Source: Actinomycetes bacterium (GTDB lineage: Bacteria; Actinomycetota; Acidimicrobiia; IMCC26256; PALSA-610). From it: a DNA stretch of 42,133 nucleotides. The position numbers were made by a program, and so were the translations under genes. The notes under the pieces are model-generated. The model was given only the letters and a program-made list of their open reading frames with translations, was not told the DNA's origin and made no database searches. Positions 8,526-17,234 of the stretch are shown here, piece after piece. The first letter of the stretch is position 1; every line of letters begins with the position of its first letter. The DNA lies in contig JAODBJ010000048.1 of NCBI GenBank assembly GCA_025463905.1, positions 1-42,133 on the forward strand, read 5' to 3'.

Positions 8526-9428
8526 ATGGACGCGAACTCGCTGCTCAGCGAACTCGAACCCACCGTCGAGCGGTTGCTCGAACGCCATCTGGCGGGGGCA
8601 AAGGAATGGTTCCCCCACGAGCTCGTGCCGTGGAGTCTCGGCCGCGACTTCGTTCCCGGCGAGACATGGGAAGACGAAGTGGGCCTCGCGCCGGCAGTGC
8701 GCAGCTCCTTGCTCGTGAACCTCCTCACCGAAGACAACCTTCCGTACTACACGAACATGATCACGTCGGTCTACGGCAACGGCGGTGTGTGGGGCACCTG
8801 GGTGCGGCGCTGGACCGCGGAAGAGGGCCGGCATTCGATCGTCCTGCGCGACTACCTCACCGTCACGCGCACGCTCGACCCCGTCGCGTTGGAGCGGGGC
8901 CGCATGGCGCAGGTCGAGTGCGGCCAGGTACCGCAACTGACGAACCCACGGAACGGGCTCGTGTACGTCGCCCTGCAAGAATTGGCGACGCGCGTCGCGC
9001 ACCACAACACCGGCAAGCTGCTCGAGGACCCGGCAGGCTACGAGGTGATGAAGCGGGTCGCCGCCGACGAGAACCGCCACTACCTCTTCTACCGCGATCT
9101 CACGACCGCCGCGTTCGAGATCGACCCGTCGGCGATGGTGATCGCGGTCGAGGAAGAAGTTCGCACATTCGAGATGCCGGGCACCGGCATCATTGATTTC
9201 CAGCACCACGCCAAGGCGATTGCGCGGGCGGGCATCTACGACTTCCGTATCCATCACGAGCAGATCCTCGTGCCGGTGGTGCTGGGGCACTGGAACATCG
9301 AAGCGCTCGTCGGGCTCACCCCCGATGCCGAGCTCGCGCGCGAGTCGGTCCTCAACCGCATCGAACGCATCGGCAAAGCGGGACAACGCATGGCCGCGCA
9401 ACGCGACGCCGTTTCCGTCTCCGCGTAA
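8526..9428 (+). CDS. Soluble acyl-ACP desaturase (ferritin-like di-iron)
   Basis: The 300-residue enzyme belongs to fatty acid desaturase type 2, which inserts a cis double bond into acyl-ACP using O2 and ferredoxin electrons in the cytoplasm. The two iron-binding carboxylate/histidine motifs are visible: EEGRH at residues 99-103 and DENRH at 181-185, the spacing of the four-helix di-iron bundle in mycobacterial DesA proteins. A glutamate upstream (TEDNLPYY) probably completes the first half-site. The ATG at 8526 is preceded by AGGTAGG with 8-nt spacing, and by a palindrome suggesting repression. The gene is convergent with ppgK, with 7 bp between stops. Confidence 0.92.
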   Translation: MDANSLLSELEPTVERLLERHLAGAKEWFPHELVPWSLGRDFVPGETWEDEVGLAPAVRSSLLVNLLTEDNLPYYTNMITSVYGNGGVWGTWVRRWTAEEGRHSIVLRDYLTVTRTLDPVALERGRMAQVECGQVPQLTNPRNGLVYVALQELATRVAHHNTGKLLEDPAGYEVMKRVAADENRHYLFYRDLTTAAFEIDPSAMVIAVEEEVRTFEMPGTGIIDFQHHAKAIARAGIYDFRIHHEQILVPVVLGHWNIEALVGLTPDAELARESVLNRIERIGKAGQRMAAQRDAVSVSA

Positions 9429-9435
9429 CTACTGC

Positions 9436-10173
9436 TCAGGGACTGGCGACTGCGGCGCCGACGATTCCCGCCGAGTTGCGCAACGCGGCCGGGACGACCT
9501 TCGTACGGGTCGTGAGGTCCGGGCCGAAACGATCCCAGTTCTTCGAGATGCCTCCACCGACCACGATCAGGTCGGGCCACAGCAGGTCTTCGAGCGTGTG
9601 CAGGTAGCGGTCGACGCGCTTCGTCCAGCGGCTCCAACTCACTTCGCCGAGCTCCCGCTGCCGCGCGGCCGCTTTGATCTCCGCGTCCTGCCCACCGATC
9701 TCGATGTGACCGAGTTCGGTGTTCGGTACGAGGACGCCATCGTTGAACAGCGCACTGCCAATACCAGTACCGAGCGTCACCACCAGAACGACGCCGTCGA
9801 CATCGCGCGCCGCGCCGAATCGAACTTCGGCGAGGCCGGCGGCGTCGGCGTCGTTCAGAACCCGGAACGCAACGCCGCGGCGTTTGGCGAACAGTTCCTC
9901 GACGTTCACGCCGATCCAACTCTGATCGATGTTTGCGGCCGTTAACACCACCCCCGCACGCACGACCGCCGGGAATGCGACGCCCACTGGCCCCTTCCAG
10001 TCGAACCGGTCGAGTAGCTCCACCACGATGTCGGTAACCGCATCGGGAGTCGACGGCTGCGGCGTGACGAACCGTTGCCGTTCGCCGGCGAACTCGCCCG
10101 TGTCGCAGTCGACGGGCGCGCCCTTCACGCCACTTCCCCCGACATCCACACCGAACCGCAACACGTCCGCCAC
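9436..10173 (-). CDS. ppgK: Polyphosphate glucokinase (ROK family)
   Basis: The 245-residue protein phosphorylates glucose using polyphosphate (and usually ATP). It starts [16 protein letters not shown], the phosphate-binding loop, followed by the polyphosphate-specific stretch [10 protein letters not shown], then [12 protein letters not shown] with the catalytic Asp, LGTGIGSAL, and LGHIEIGG. The end, [16 protein letters not shown], matches mycobacterial PpgK closely. The ROK zinc-type cysteines are absent, as normal for PpgK. The GTG at 10171-10173 is chosen because homology starts immediately after it; the open frame extends much further upstream but only as antisense to qcrB. It follows qcrB by 41 bp and may be co-transcribed. 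Confidence 0.95.
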   Translation of the reverse strand: MADVLRFGVDVGGSGVKGAPVDCDTGEFAGERQRFVTPQPSTPDAVTDIVVELLDRFDWKGPVGVAFPAVVRAGVVLTAANIDQSWIGVNVEELFAKRRGVAFRVLNDADAAGLAEVRFGAARDVDGVVLVVTLGTGIGSALFNDGVLVPNTELGHIEIGGQDAEIKAAARQRELGEVSWSRWTKRVDRYLHTLEDLLWPDLIVVGGGISKNWDRFGPDLTTRTKVVPAALRNSAGIVGAAVASP

Positions 10174-10214
10174 GCTACGTGCCCTGTCGGCGCGACCCGG
10201 CGATGCTGCGCGGC

Positions 10215-11633
10215 TCAGGCGCCGGTGCCGTCCGCGGTACTGGGACCGAGGCCCTCGGCCGCCTGCGCACGGTCCTCGATTCGCGCCGTCGCACGGTCCT
10301 CGATTCGCGCCTGCGCACGGCGAACGCGCCGCGGAGGTCGCGGAACCTCGAGGGCGAGGTCGTGGCAGAACCGCCAGGTGAACAGCGCCGCCGCGAGCGG
10401 TACCAGGAACACGAGCGCGCGCAGCACGTTGGTGACCGGCTCGATCGACACGTCGAGTTTCTGGGCGATGATGTCTTGCCCTCCCGCGACGAGCAGCACG
10501 ATGTAGAAGCTCAGCACGCCGACACCGATCGCGGTACGAACGGGCCGGTCGCGCGGTCGATCGAGGAGATGGTGTTCCACGGCGTCGTGCGTGAACCGAC
10601 GTTCGAGGAACGGCCACGCGTACAACAGCGCGAACGTCACGGTCGGGAGGAAGATCCCCGGCCAGAACACTTCGGGGATGCCGTACCGGCCTATATGGAA
10701 GTACCACGCCGGGAACAGTCTCACCGCGCCCTCGGTCCAGCCCAGATACCAGTCGGGTTGCGCGGCAGTGGACACGGACGCGGGGTCGTAAGGGCCGTAG
10801 AGCCAGATCGGGTTGATCTGCGCGAGGCCGCCGAGCGCGGCGAGCACTCCGGCGACGATCGCGAACAGCCCAATCGACTTGGCGGCGTACGTCGGCCACA
10901 GGCGCGAGCCGACCACGTTGTCTTCGCGACGGCCAGGACCTTTGAACTGCGTGTGTTTCTGGCGCCAGAGGATCGCGAGGTGCACGCCGAGCAGCGCCAT
11001 GATCGCGAGCGGCACCAGCAGCACGTGAATGATGTAGAGGCGGCTGATGATCGCGGTACCGGGGAATTCTCCGTCGAACGCAAAGAAGGCAATGTGCGGG
11101 CCAATGACCGGGATCGAGAGCATCAACGCGTTGGCGACGCGCAAGCCGGTGCCCGAGAGCAAGTCGTCGGGGAGCGAATAGCCGGCGAAGCCGTTCGCGA
11201 GCCCGAGCAACAGCAGCGTCACGCCGACGAACCAGTTGATCTCGCGTGGCCGCCGGAACGCGCCGGTGAAGAAGATGCGGCAGAGATGCGCAACGATCGC
11301 CGCGAGGAACACCAGCGCGGCCCAGTGGTGGATCTGGCGCATGACCAAGCCTGCGCGTACGTCGAAGCTCAGGTGCACCACCGACTCGTACGCCTCCGAC
11401 ATCCGCACGCCGGCGAGTGGCTTGTAGCTGCCGTGATACACGACCTGGTTTTGGCTGTCGTTGAAGAAGAACGTCAGGAAGATGCCGGTGACGACCAGCA
11501 CGACGAACGAGTAGAGGGCCACCTCGCCCAACATGAACGACCAGTGGTCGGGGAACGCCTTGTTGAGTGCCTTGCGTCCGAAGCGCGAGAGACCGAGTCG
11601 CTCATCGAGGAAGCGGCCGATCCGCGCGATCAC
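10215..11633 (-). CDS. qcrB: Cytochrome b subunit of quinol:cytochrome c reductase
   Basis: The 472-residue membrane protein carries two b haems and the quinol sites of the bc1 complex. Helix B has [10 protein letters not shown]...AHLCR (13 residues between ligands) and helix D has IIHVLLV...GVHLAI (14 between, the b6-like spacing). [13 protein letters not shown] and the Qo-loop PDWY (variant of PEWY) in QPDWYLGW are present, and the [11 protein letters not shown] and [10 protein letters not shown] segments are typical of actinobacterial QcrB. The start is a GTG overlapping the ctaG stop (GTGA). The hydrophilic tail holds a duplicated ARIEDRA unit. It is the last gene of the respiratory operon, unusually far from qcrA. 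Confidence 0.95.
   Translation of the reverse strand: MIARIGRFLDERLGLSRFGRKALNKAFPDHWSFMLGEVALYSFVVLVVTGIFLTFFFNDSQNQVVYHGSYKPLAGVRMSEAYESVVHLSFDVRAGLVMRQIHHWAALVFLAAIVAHLCRIFFTGAFRRPREINWFVGVTLLLLGLANGFAGYSLPDDLLSGTGLRVANALMLSIPVIGPHIAFFAFDGEFPGTAIISRLYIIHVLLVPLAIMALLGVHLAILWRQKHTQFKGPGRREDNVVGSRLWPTYAAKSIGLFAIVAGVLAALGGLAQINPIWLYGPYDPASVSTAAQPDWYLGWTEGAVRLFPAWYFHIGRYGIPEVFWPGIFLPTVTFALLYAWPFLERRFTHDAVEHHLLDRPRDRPVRTAIGVGVLSFYIVLLVAGGQDIIAQKLDVSIEPVTNVLRALVFLVPLAAALFTWRFCHDLALEVPRPPRRVRRAQARIEDRATARIEDRAQAAEGLGPSTADGTGA
10267..10311. repeat. Tandem 24-bp repeat in the 3' end of qcrB
   Basis: A 21-bp block starting gcacggtcctcgattcgcg occurs at 10267-10287 and again at 10291-10311, a 24-bp period. 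It encodes two copies of ARIEDRA in the charged C-terminal tail of cytochrome b, so it keeps the reading frame and lies outside the membrane domain. Confidence 0.85.
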
Positions 11634-12412
11634 GCGGGCGTCCCCACCGTGGCGCGCGACGGCGCGGACCGTTCGAGTTCTCGCAGGAACATCACGAAGA
11701 GCACCGCGCCGGCGATCACGTACGCGATCCCACCGAACGCCCACATCACGACCCCGGCCAGTTGCTGGTCCTGCAGTGCGGCACGCGCCGATCCCGTCGC
11801 GTACGGCGGATACCACGGCGACGTCGAGAGCGTCATAAAAGCGCCGAGCGCCGTTCCCGGTAACGACGCGACGAACACCGCAAGGACGGCGTACGCGGTG
11901 CCGCCGCGCCGGCCGGCACCGGCGATGAGCCACCAGAACGCGAGCCCGGTGGCCAGGAAGGTCATGTGCTCCGTCGCGTGGAGCACGTCGTGCGCCAGTG
12001 CGAGGTCGTAGAACGCCGGCACGTGCCACACGAGCGCGGCCGACTGCAGCGCGACCGCTACCCCGGCCCACGTTGCCAGCGCCACGCCCCCGGCGGGCAC
12101 CGCCCATCGTGTCGTTCGAGATGGCCGGATGCGAGCCAAGGTGCGCACCTTTGCGGCGATGATTGCCGGCGCCTCCCCGAGCACCAGCAGTGGAGGCGCC
12201 ACCGTGAGCAATAGGACGTGCTGAACCATGTGGGCCGTGAGGCTGCGCGCCGCCGAACCGTCGAGCGGTGGACCGAGCGCGACGGCGAGGGTCGCGATCC
12301 CCGCGATGCCGGCGCCCACGCGTGCCCTACCAGTTGCAGGCGACTGCTCGAGGCCGAGCGCGTACAACACCGCGATAATCGCGACCGGCGTGAGCGCGGA
12401 GATGTCAGCCAC
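11630..12412 (-). CDS. ctaG: Cytochrome c oxidase assembly factor CtaG (caa3 type)
   Basis: The 260-residue polytopic membrane protein belongs to the Caa3_CtaG family, which assists assembly of caa3 oxidases, probably at the copper centre. Family hallmarks include HMVQHVLLLTVAPPLLVLG, VWHVPAFYDLAL, LHATEHMTFLATGLAFWW and the DQQLAGVVMW segment, with conserved His residues in or near membrane helices. About seven helices are predicted. The ATG at 12412 overlaps the end of the upstream 137-residue gene by 8 bp, and its TGA overlaps the qcrB GTG. The operon position matches an assembly role for the oxidase encoded just upstream. Confidence 0.9.
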   Translation of the reverse strand: MADISALTPVAIIAVLYALGLEQSPATGRARVGAGIAGIATLAVALGPPLDGSAARSLTAHMVQHVLLLTVAPPLLVLGEAPAIIAAKVRTLARIRPSRTTRWAVPAGGVALATWAGVAVALQSAALVWHVPAFYDLALAHDVLHATEHMTFLATGLAFWWLIAGAGRRGGTAYAVLAVFVASLPGTALGAFMTLSTSPWYPPYATGSARAALQDQQLAGVVMWAFGGIAYVIAGAVLFVMFLRELERSAPSRATVGTPA

Positions 12413-12818
12413 AGCGGTTCACGAAGATCACGTAGCTGCCCTCGAGCAGGATCAGCGCGACATTGGTTGTGCCCACGATCAATCCGAGGGCGCCCAGGAA
12501 CCGGGTCCGCCCGGCGGCCGATCCATCGTCGTCTTCGCTCCAACGCGACGCTCGGCCCCCGGCGCGCAACAGATCGGCGCACACCACGACCCCGGCGAGG
12601 GTGGCAACGACCGTCACCACGGTCGCGGCGTGGAGCGTCCATTTCCAGCCGGGGTGTGTGCACGTGTATTCGACCATCGCGGCCTCGAACACGAGGTGGA
12701 ACAGCCAGGCCGGGATGCCGCCGAGCACCGCGATCCACACCAGACCCTCGTGGTGACGAAGCGTCGACCCACGCGGGCCGTCACTGCCGCTGCTCGTGGT
12801 CTTCGCCTCCGTGTTCAC
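12405..12818 (-). CDS. Small membrane protein of unknown function in the oxidase operon
   Basis: The protein has 137 residues and I do not recognise its family. It has a short hydrophilic Ser/Gly-rich N-terminus and about three hydrophobic segments (residues roughly 22-46, 57-81 and 107-131). A Cys-containing, Trp/His-rich loop EYTCTHPGWKWTLHA lies between the first two and a Ser/Asp/Glu-rich loop before the third. It ends LLEGSYVIFVNRCG. The start is GTG in a GTGA overlap with ctaE, and its end overlaps ctaG, so it is translated as part of the operon. It may be an accessory or assembly subunit of the caa3 oxidase; that is inference from position only. Confidence 0.8.
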   Translation of the reverse strand: MNTEAKTTSSGSDGPRGSTLRHHEGLVWIAVLGGIPAWLFHLVFEAAMVEYTCTHPGWKWTLHAATVVTVVATLAGVVVCADLLRAGGRASRWSEDDDGSAAGRTRFLGALGLIVGTTNVALILLEGSYVIFVNRCG

Positions 12819-13453
12819 GTCAGGTGCACCGAGAGAATGAGCGACGAGAACACGAAGATCCACACAACGTCGACGAAGTGCCAGTAGAGGCTGTACACGT
12901 CGAGGGTCACGTGGCGGTGACGATCGATCCGGCCGAGCCACAGCTTCGCCTGCACGATCAGGCTGAACGCCAACCCGACGAGCACGTGCAGCGCGTGCAG
13001 CCCGATGATCGTGTAGAAGACCGACCCGTACGCGTGGTCGCGCCAACCGAAGTGCAACGCCTGGAAATCCATGAACGTGTGCACCAAGAACGCGGCCCCC
13101 ATCACCCAACTCAGCGCGAGCCCGACCTTCACGTGGCCGACGCGCCCTCGCTTCATGGCGGCATCGGCCCAGAAGATCGGCGCGCTGCTCAACAGCAGCA
13201 CGGCCGTGAAGATCGACGTCTGCGGCAGTTCGGGCAGCTCGACGCCATGCGGCGGCCATTGGGTCGACGTCGCGCGGAGGAAGAAGTTCGCCGCGAGTAG
13301 GACGAGGAAGATCATCGCCTCGGTGGCAATGACCGTGGCCATTCCCCACCACGCCTTGTCGTAGCCGGCGGGCCCGGGCTCGGGCGGAGAAACCGTGATC
13401 GTCGGGAAGGTGGCGGGCCTCATCGTTGCGCCCGTCGGCGCTCCGGCGCTCAC
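12815..13453 (-). CDS. ctaE: Cytochrome c oxidase subunit III
   Basis: The 212-residue membrane protein is a short, five-helix COX3, as is usual in actinobacteria. Seen motifs are WWGMATVIATEAMIFLVLLAANFFLRA, WVMGAAFLVHTFMDFQAL, FYTIIGLHALHVLVGL, and the closing segment SLYWHFVDVVWIFVFSSL, which is the family signature. COX3 stabilises subunit I and supports proton uptake through the D path. It starts with GTG in a GTGA overlap with ctaD (13450-13453) and ends in a similar overlap with the next gene. An ATG ten codons downstream is an alternative start, but the overlap argues for the GTG. Confidence 0.95.
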   Translation of the reverse strand: MSAGAPTGATMRPATFPTITVSPPEPGPAGYDKAWWGMATVIATEAMIFLVLLAANFFLRATSTQWPPHGVELPELPQTSIFTAVLLLSSAPIFWADAAMKRGRVGHVKVGLALSWVMGAAFLVHTFMDFQALHFGWRDHAYGSVFYTIIGLHALHVLVGLAFSLIVQAKLWLGRIDRHRHVTLDVYSLYWHFVDVVWIFVFSSLILSVHLT

Positions 13454-15363
13454 GCCGGGTCCTCCCCTGTGTGCCACGCCCACCGCATGAGCGCGGCGAC
13501 GCCGACGATCAAGCCGATCACACCGATCAACGCTGCCTTCACGAGCAGGCCGACGAAGAGAACGGCAATGCCGAGCGCGAGCCATAGCGGCAGCGCGGTT
13601 TCTTCGGGAATGTCGAAGCTGCCGGCGGGTTCGGCGCCGAGTCCCGCGGTCAGCGCGGTCGCGCGGTCGACCGCGCCTTCGACACCGAGCGCGCGCGTCG
13701 CCTCGTCGGCGCCGGATGCCGCGACGGGCAGCGGTCGTTGGTCCCAGAGCGGGTGGCGGCTCTCTACGACCGGTATGGCGTCGAAGTTGTCGTCGGGAGG
13801 CGGAGAGGTCGTCGCCCATTCGAGCGTGTCGGAGTCCCACGGGTCCGCACCGGCGACTTCACCGTGACGTCTGCTCCACCAGATGTTGACCAGCGTGATA
13901 CCGGTGCCGAGCGCGAAGACGACGGACCCGAGGCTCACGATGAGGTTGATCGTGTCCCACCCCAGGCCGGACCGGTATGTGTAGACGCGTCGCGGCATAC
14001 CAAGGAACCCGAGGATGTGCATCGGGAAGAACGCGAGGTTGAACCCGATGAACATGGTCCAGAAGCTGAGCTTGCCGAGACGTTCGCTGAGCATTCGCCC
14101 GGTGATCTTCGGCAACCAGAAATAGAGCGCACCGAAGATCGGGAACACCACTGCACCGTTGAGCACGTAGTGGAAGTGCGCAACGACGAAGTAGCTGTCG
14201 GTCACCTGCCAGTCGAACGGCAAGACGGCGACCATCACGCCGGTAATACCGCCGAGCAGGAAGATCAGCAAGAACCCAATCGCGAACAACATCGGCGTCG
14301 TGAGTTTCACCGTGCCGCGCCACATCGTCGCGATCCACGCGAAGAATTGGATTCCGCTCGGAATCGTGATGAGCAGACTCACGGCCGAGAAGAACGACAT
14401 CGCGATCGGAGGCATCCCGGTCGCGAACATGTGGTGCACCCACACCCCGAAGCTGATGAATCCGATCGACACGAGCGCAGTAACGATCCACAGATACCCA
14501 GCGAGCGCGCGGCGCGAGAACGTGGTGACGATCATCGAGACCATGCCGGTCGCGGGGACGAACAGGATGTAGACCTCGGGATGACCCCAGAACCAGAAGA
14601 GATGTTGGTACAGCAGCGTGCTCCCACCGTGGGCCGGGTTGAAGAACTGCGTGCCGAAGAGGCGGTCGAGTTCGAGCAGTCCGGCCGCCACGGTGACCGC
14701 CGGCACCGCGAAGATCACCATGAACGAGAAGACGAGCATCGACCACACGAAGATCGGCAACCGGTTCAGGGTCATGCCGGGCGCGCGCATCTTGAAGGTG
14801 GTCACGATGAAGTTGACGGCGCCGACCGTCGTCGAGATTCCGACAAAGACCACGCCGAGGCCCCAGAAGTCGAGATTGACGCCGGGCGAGAACGTCTTGC
14901 TCGTGAGCGGCGTGTAAGCGAACCAACCACCATCGGGCGGATGGCCGACGATGAAACTCGAGTAGAGAAACACGCCCGCCAGCAGGAAGATCCAGTAGCT
15001 GAACGCGTTGAGGCGAGGGAACGCCATGTCGCGGCTACCGATCTGTAGTGGCAACAGGTAGTTGCCGAACCCCGCGAGAACCGGCGTGTTGAACAGGAAG
15101 ATCATCGCGGTTCCGTGCATCGTGAAAAACTCGTTGTACCTCTCTGCGCTCAGCACGTGCGCGTCGGGTTGCGCCAGCTGCGCGCGCATCGCCAACGCGA
15201 CGAGGCCCGCGCTGAAGAAGAAAAAGAAGGCGGTGACGATGTAGCGCACGCCGATGCGCTTGTGATCGACCGTCGTGAAGAAGCCCGGCATGCCGGGCGC
15301 GTCTTCCCACGACGCCTCGATCTCTTCTTCACTCACGGGGGGCGGAGTCCGGAGCGTCGTCAT
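13450..15363 (-). CDS. ctaD: Cytochrome c oxidase subunit I with C-terminal extra helices
   Basis: The 637-residue haem-copper oxidase core binds haem a and the a3-CuB centre. Visible residues include haem a ligand H83 (FFTMHGTAM), D-channel N101/D112/N119 in GNYLLPLQIGSRDMAFPRLN, the CuB and cross-link motif GHPEVY (H261, E263, Y265), VHHMF, and VVAHFHYVLNG. At the K-channel position IPSGIQFFAW has Gln339. E263 to Q339 is 76 residues, exactly the E278-K354 spacing of Paracoccus. The last ~70 residues add two hydrophobic helices, resembling a fused subunit IV. Its ATG directly follows the ctaC stop. It is an A-type oxidase by the GHPEVY motif, with an altered K path. Confidence 0.96.
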   Translation of the reverse strand: MTTLRTPPPVSEEEIEASWEDAPGMPGFFTTVDHKRIGVRYIVTAFFFFFSAGLVALAMRAQLAQPDAHVLSAERYNEFFTMHGTAMIFLFNTPVLAGFGNYLLPLQIGSRDMAFPRLNAFSYWIFLLAGVFLYSSFIVGHPPDGGWFAYTPLTSKTFSPGVNLDFWGLGVVFVGISTTVGAVNFIVTTFKMRAPGMTLNRLPIFVWSMLVFSFMVIFAVPAVTVAAGLLELDRLFGTQFFNPAHGGSTLLYQHLFWFWGHPEVYILFVPATGMVSMIVTTFSRRALAGYLWIVTALVSIGFISFGVWVHHMFATGMPPIAMSFFSAVSLLITIPSGIQFFAWIATMWRGTVKLTTPMLFAIGFLLIFLLGGITGVMVAVLPFDWQVTDSYFVVAHFHYVLNGAVVFPIFGALYFWLPKITGRMLSERLGKLSFWTMFIGFNLAFFPMHILGFLGMPRRVYTYRSGLGWDTINLIVSLGSVVFALGTGITLVNIWWSRRHGEVAGADPWDSDTLEWATTSPPPDDNFDAIPVVESRHPLWDQRPLPVAASGADEATRALGVEGAVDRATALTAGLGAEPAGSFDIPEETALPLWLALGIAVLFVGLLVKAALIGVIGLIVGVAALMRWAWHTGEDPA

Positions 15364-16383
15364 CTACTTCAAGCTCTCGAGGTAGGCGACGATGCTTTGT
15401 ACTTCGGATCCCGTCATGGCGATCGGCGGCATGAGCGCGCCCGGTTTCAACGACGGTGCGTCGGTGATCCATCGCGCGAGGTTTTCGGGATCGTTCGTGA
15501 CCGTGCCTGCGCCCAGGTCGCGCCGGGACGCGATATCAGTGAGCTCAGGCCCGAGCGTGCCGTTCGCTTGAGTACCGGCGATCGTGTGACAGCCCGCGCA
15601 CGGGAGCCGGTTGAACGCAACTGCACCCTGCGCGGCCGACTCCGACGCTGGTTCGAGTGGTGGCTGCGACCGTTGCGCGAGCCACCGATCAAAGTCTCCG
15701 GCCGTTTGCACGATGACGGTGAACATCATGTGGGCGTGCTGGACACCGCAGAACTCCGCGCACAGCCCCTCATAGACGCCGGGCGCGGACGCGCGGATAC
15801 GCAGAATGTTGCGCTGCCCGGGGATCATGTCGAGCTTCCCTGCCAGTTGCGGTACCCAGAAGCTGTGAATCACGTTGTCGGACGTCAGGCCGAGTTCGAT
15901 GGGGCGACCCGCGGGGAGGTGCACCTCGTTCGCGGTCGTGAAACGCGCGGTCGGGTACGTGACCGCCCACCACCATCGCTTGCCGACGACCTCCACCCGC
16001 AACGCATTGCGCTCGGGACGCCGCAACGCGTCCGTCGTCCGAACGGTTACGACCGCGAGCACGAGCAGGATGACGAGCGGGACCGCGACCCCGCCCCACA
16101 CGATCATCCTGTCGTCGAAACGTTGCGCGCCCGTGTCGGCCTGGTCCGATTGCGGTTCCTGTTGGTCGGAGTGACGGCGACGGATCGCGTAGACGATGAA
16201 GCCCGCAACGACGACGTATACCGCAGCCGCGAGGGTGAACATCAGCCACCACACACCGGCGATGTGCTTCGCTTCGTTGCCCTTCGAGTCGATCATCGAC
16301 GGTGACTTGGACGAGCCGCAGCTCGTCAGCACGACCATCGCGCCACCGAGCACGACGCCGAAGCGCACCGCGCGGTTCTTCAT
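15364..16383 (-). CDS. ctaC: Cytochrome c oxidase subunit II with fused cytochrome c (caa3 type)
   Basis: The 339-residue precursor has a lipobox-like signal (VVLTSCGSS), so the mature N-terminus is probably lipid-modified. Two transmembrane hairpin helices (about residues 43-65 and 92-115) precede a cupredoxin domain with the CuA ligands in CAEFCGVQHAHMM, after the W-rich stretch KRWWWAVTYP and HSFWVPQL. A C-terminal cytochrome c domain has the haem motif CAGCH and probable axial Met in GALMPP. Electrons would pass from this haem to CuA and then to subunit I. The ATG overlaps the qcrA stop (ATGA at 16380-16383). The fused haem domain marks the enzyme as caa3-type. Confidence 0.95.
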   Translation of the reverse strand: MKNRAVRFGVVLGGAMVVLTSCGSSKSPSMIDSKGNEAKHIAGVWWLMFTLAAAVYVVVAGFIVYAIRRRHSDQQEPQSDQADTGAQRFDDRMIVWGGVAVPLVILLVLAVVTVRTTDALRRPERNALRVEVVGKRWWWAVTYPTARFTTANEVHLPAGRPIELGLTSDNVIHSFWVPQLAGKLDMIPGQRNILRIRASAPGVYEGLCAEFCGVQHAHMMFTVIVQTAGDFDRWLAQRSQPPLEPASESAAQGAVAFNRLPCAGCHTIAGTQANGTLGPELTDIASRRDLGAGTVTNDPENLARWITDAPSLKPGALMPPIAMTGSEVQSIVAYLESLK

Positions 16384-17234
16384 CTCATATTCCACGTGCG
16401 TGGCCCGATCGGGCTCGAGAAGTCGCCGCGCGCCCGGAGCACTCCATCGGCGTCGATCATCAATGGAAGCTGCGGAAGCGCGCGATCGGCCGGTCCGGAT
16501 ATGGGTCGCGCGCCCTGCAACACCGCGAACGCGGATTGGTGGCAGGGACACAGCAGCTCGTGCGACGTCGCCTCGTAGAGACCGACCGGGCACCCCGCGT
16601 GCGTACAGACCTTCGAGAACGCGATCAGCCCTTCGGGAGCCCACTGTGCGTCGCCGCGCGCGCCGGACAGCAGTTGCGGATCGACTCGCATGAGGACCGC
16701 AGGCCCATCGGCCGAATCGGTGTGGCCCTCCGGGAAGACGGTGACGAGACCATCGTTCGGCACTTGCGCAGCGCGGACGGGTTGGCCGTCGCTCGTGACG
16801 ACTCGCAATCCGGGGCGCCAAGGTGTGTGGTCGAGGGCGTGGCCGGGCCGAGGTCCGAGGGAGCGGATCGGGAACGCGAGTGCGACCGCCAGCGCGCCAA
16901 CCGCGCTCGTGAGCGCAGCGAGGATGAGGCGCCGGCGTTCGAGTACTCCTCCGCGCTCGAAGTCGTCGGCGAACTCGTGTTGTTCCTCCGGCGTCGTCTC
17001 GAGCGGCTCGCGATCCTCCGCGTACGGATCGGTCGGCATGAGATGGTGGGCCCACAGCACGAAACCGGCACCCAGCAGCCCGAGCGCAACCGCCCACAGT
17101 GCGCCTTCGGCTTGCGTCTGCCCGCCTCGCCAGTACACGACTGCGAGGCTGATACCGGCGATCGCGCTCAGGAAGAAACACGCGCTCACCAGCCGGGCGG
17201 CGCCGTCGCCTTCGGGTGCGCGACGCGCGGTCAC
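16380..17234 (-). CDS. qcrA: Rieske iron-sulfur subunit of quinol:cytochrome c reductase
   Basis: The 284-residue protein has three N-terminal membrane helices, the layout of actinobacterial QcrA rather than the single anchor of proteobacterial Rieske proteins. The [2Fe-2S] ligands sit in CTHAGC and CPCHQSAF; the two outer cysteines of these boxes would form the usual disulfide. A highly charged loop (ETTPEEQHEFADDFERGG) links the second and third helices on the cytoplasmic side. It starts with GTG in a GTGA overlap with qcrC, and ends in an ATGA overlap with ctaC. It shuttles electrons from quinol at QcrB to the dihaem QcrC. Confidence 0.94.
   Translation of the reverse strand: MTARRAPEGDGAARLVSACFFLSAIAGISLAVVYWRGGQTQAEGALWAVALGLLGAGFVLWAHHLMPTDPYAEDREPLETTPEEQHEFADDFERGGVLERRRLILAALTSAVGALAVALAFPIRSLGPRPGHALDHTPWRPGLRVVTSDGQPVRAAQVPNDGLVTVFPEGHTDSADGPAVLMRVDPQLLSGARGDAQWAPEGLIAFSKVCTHAGCPVGLYEATSHELLCPCHQSAFAVLQGARPISGPADRALPQLPLMIDADGVLRARGDFSSPIGPRTWNMR

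Noticed and set aside
10174-10899. Upstream extension of the ppgK reading frame
   Set aside because: It overlaps qcrB in another frame and has no homology; ppgK homology begins at the GTG at 10173.
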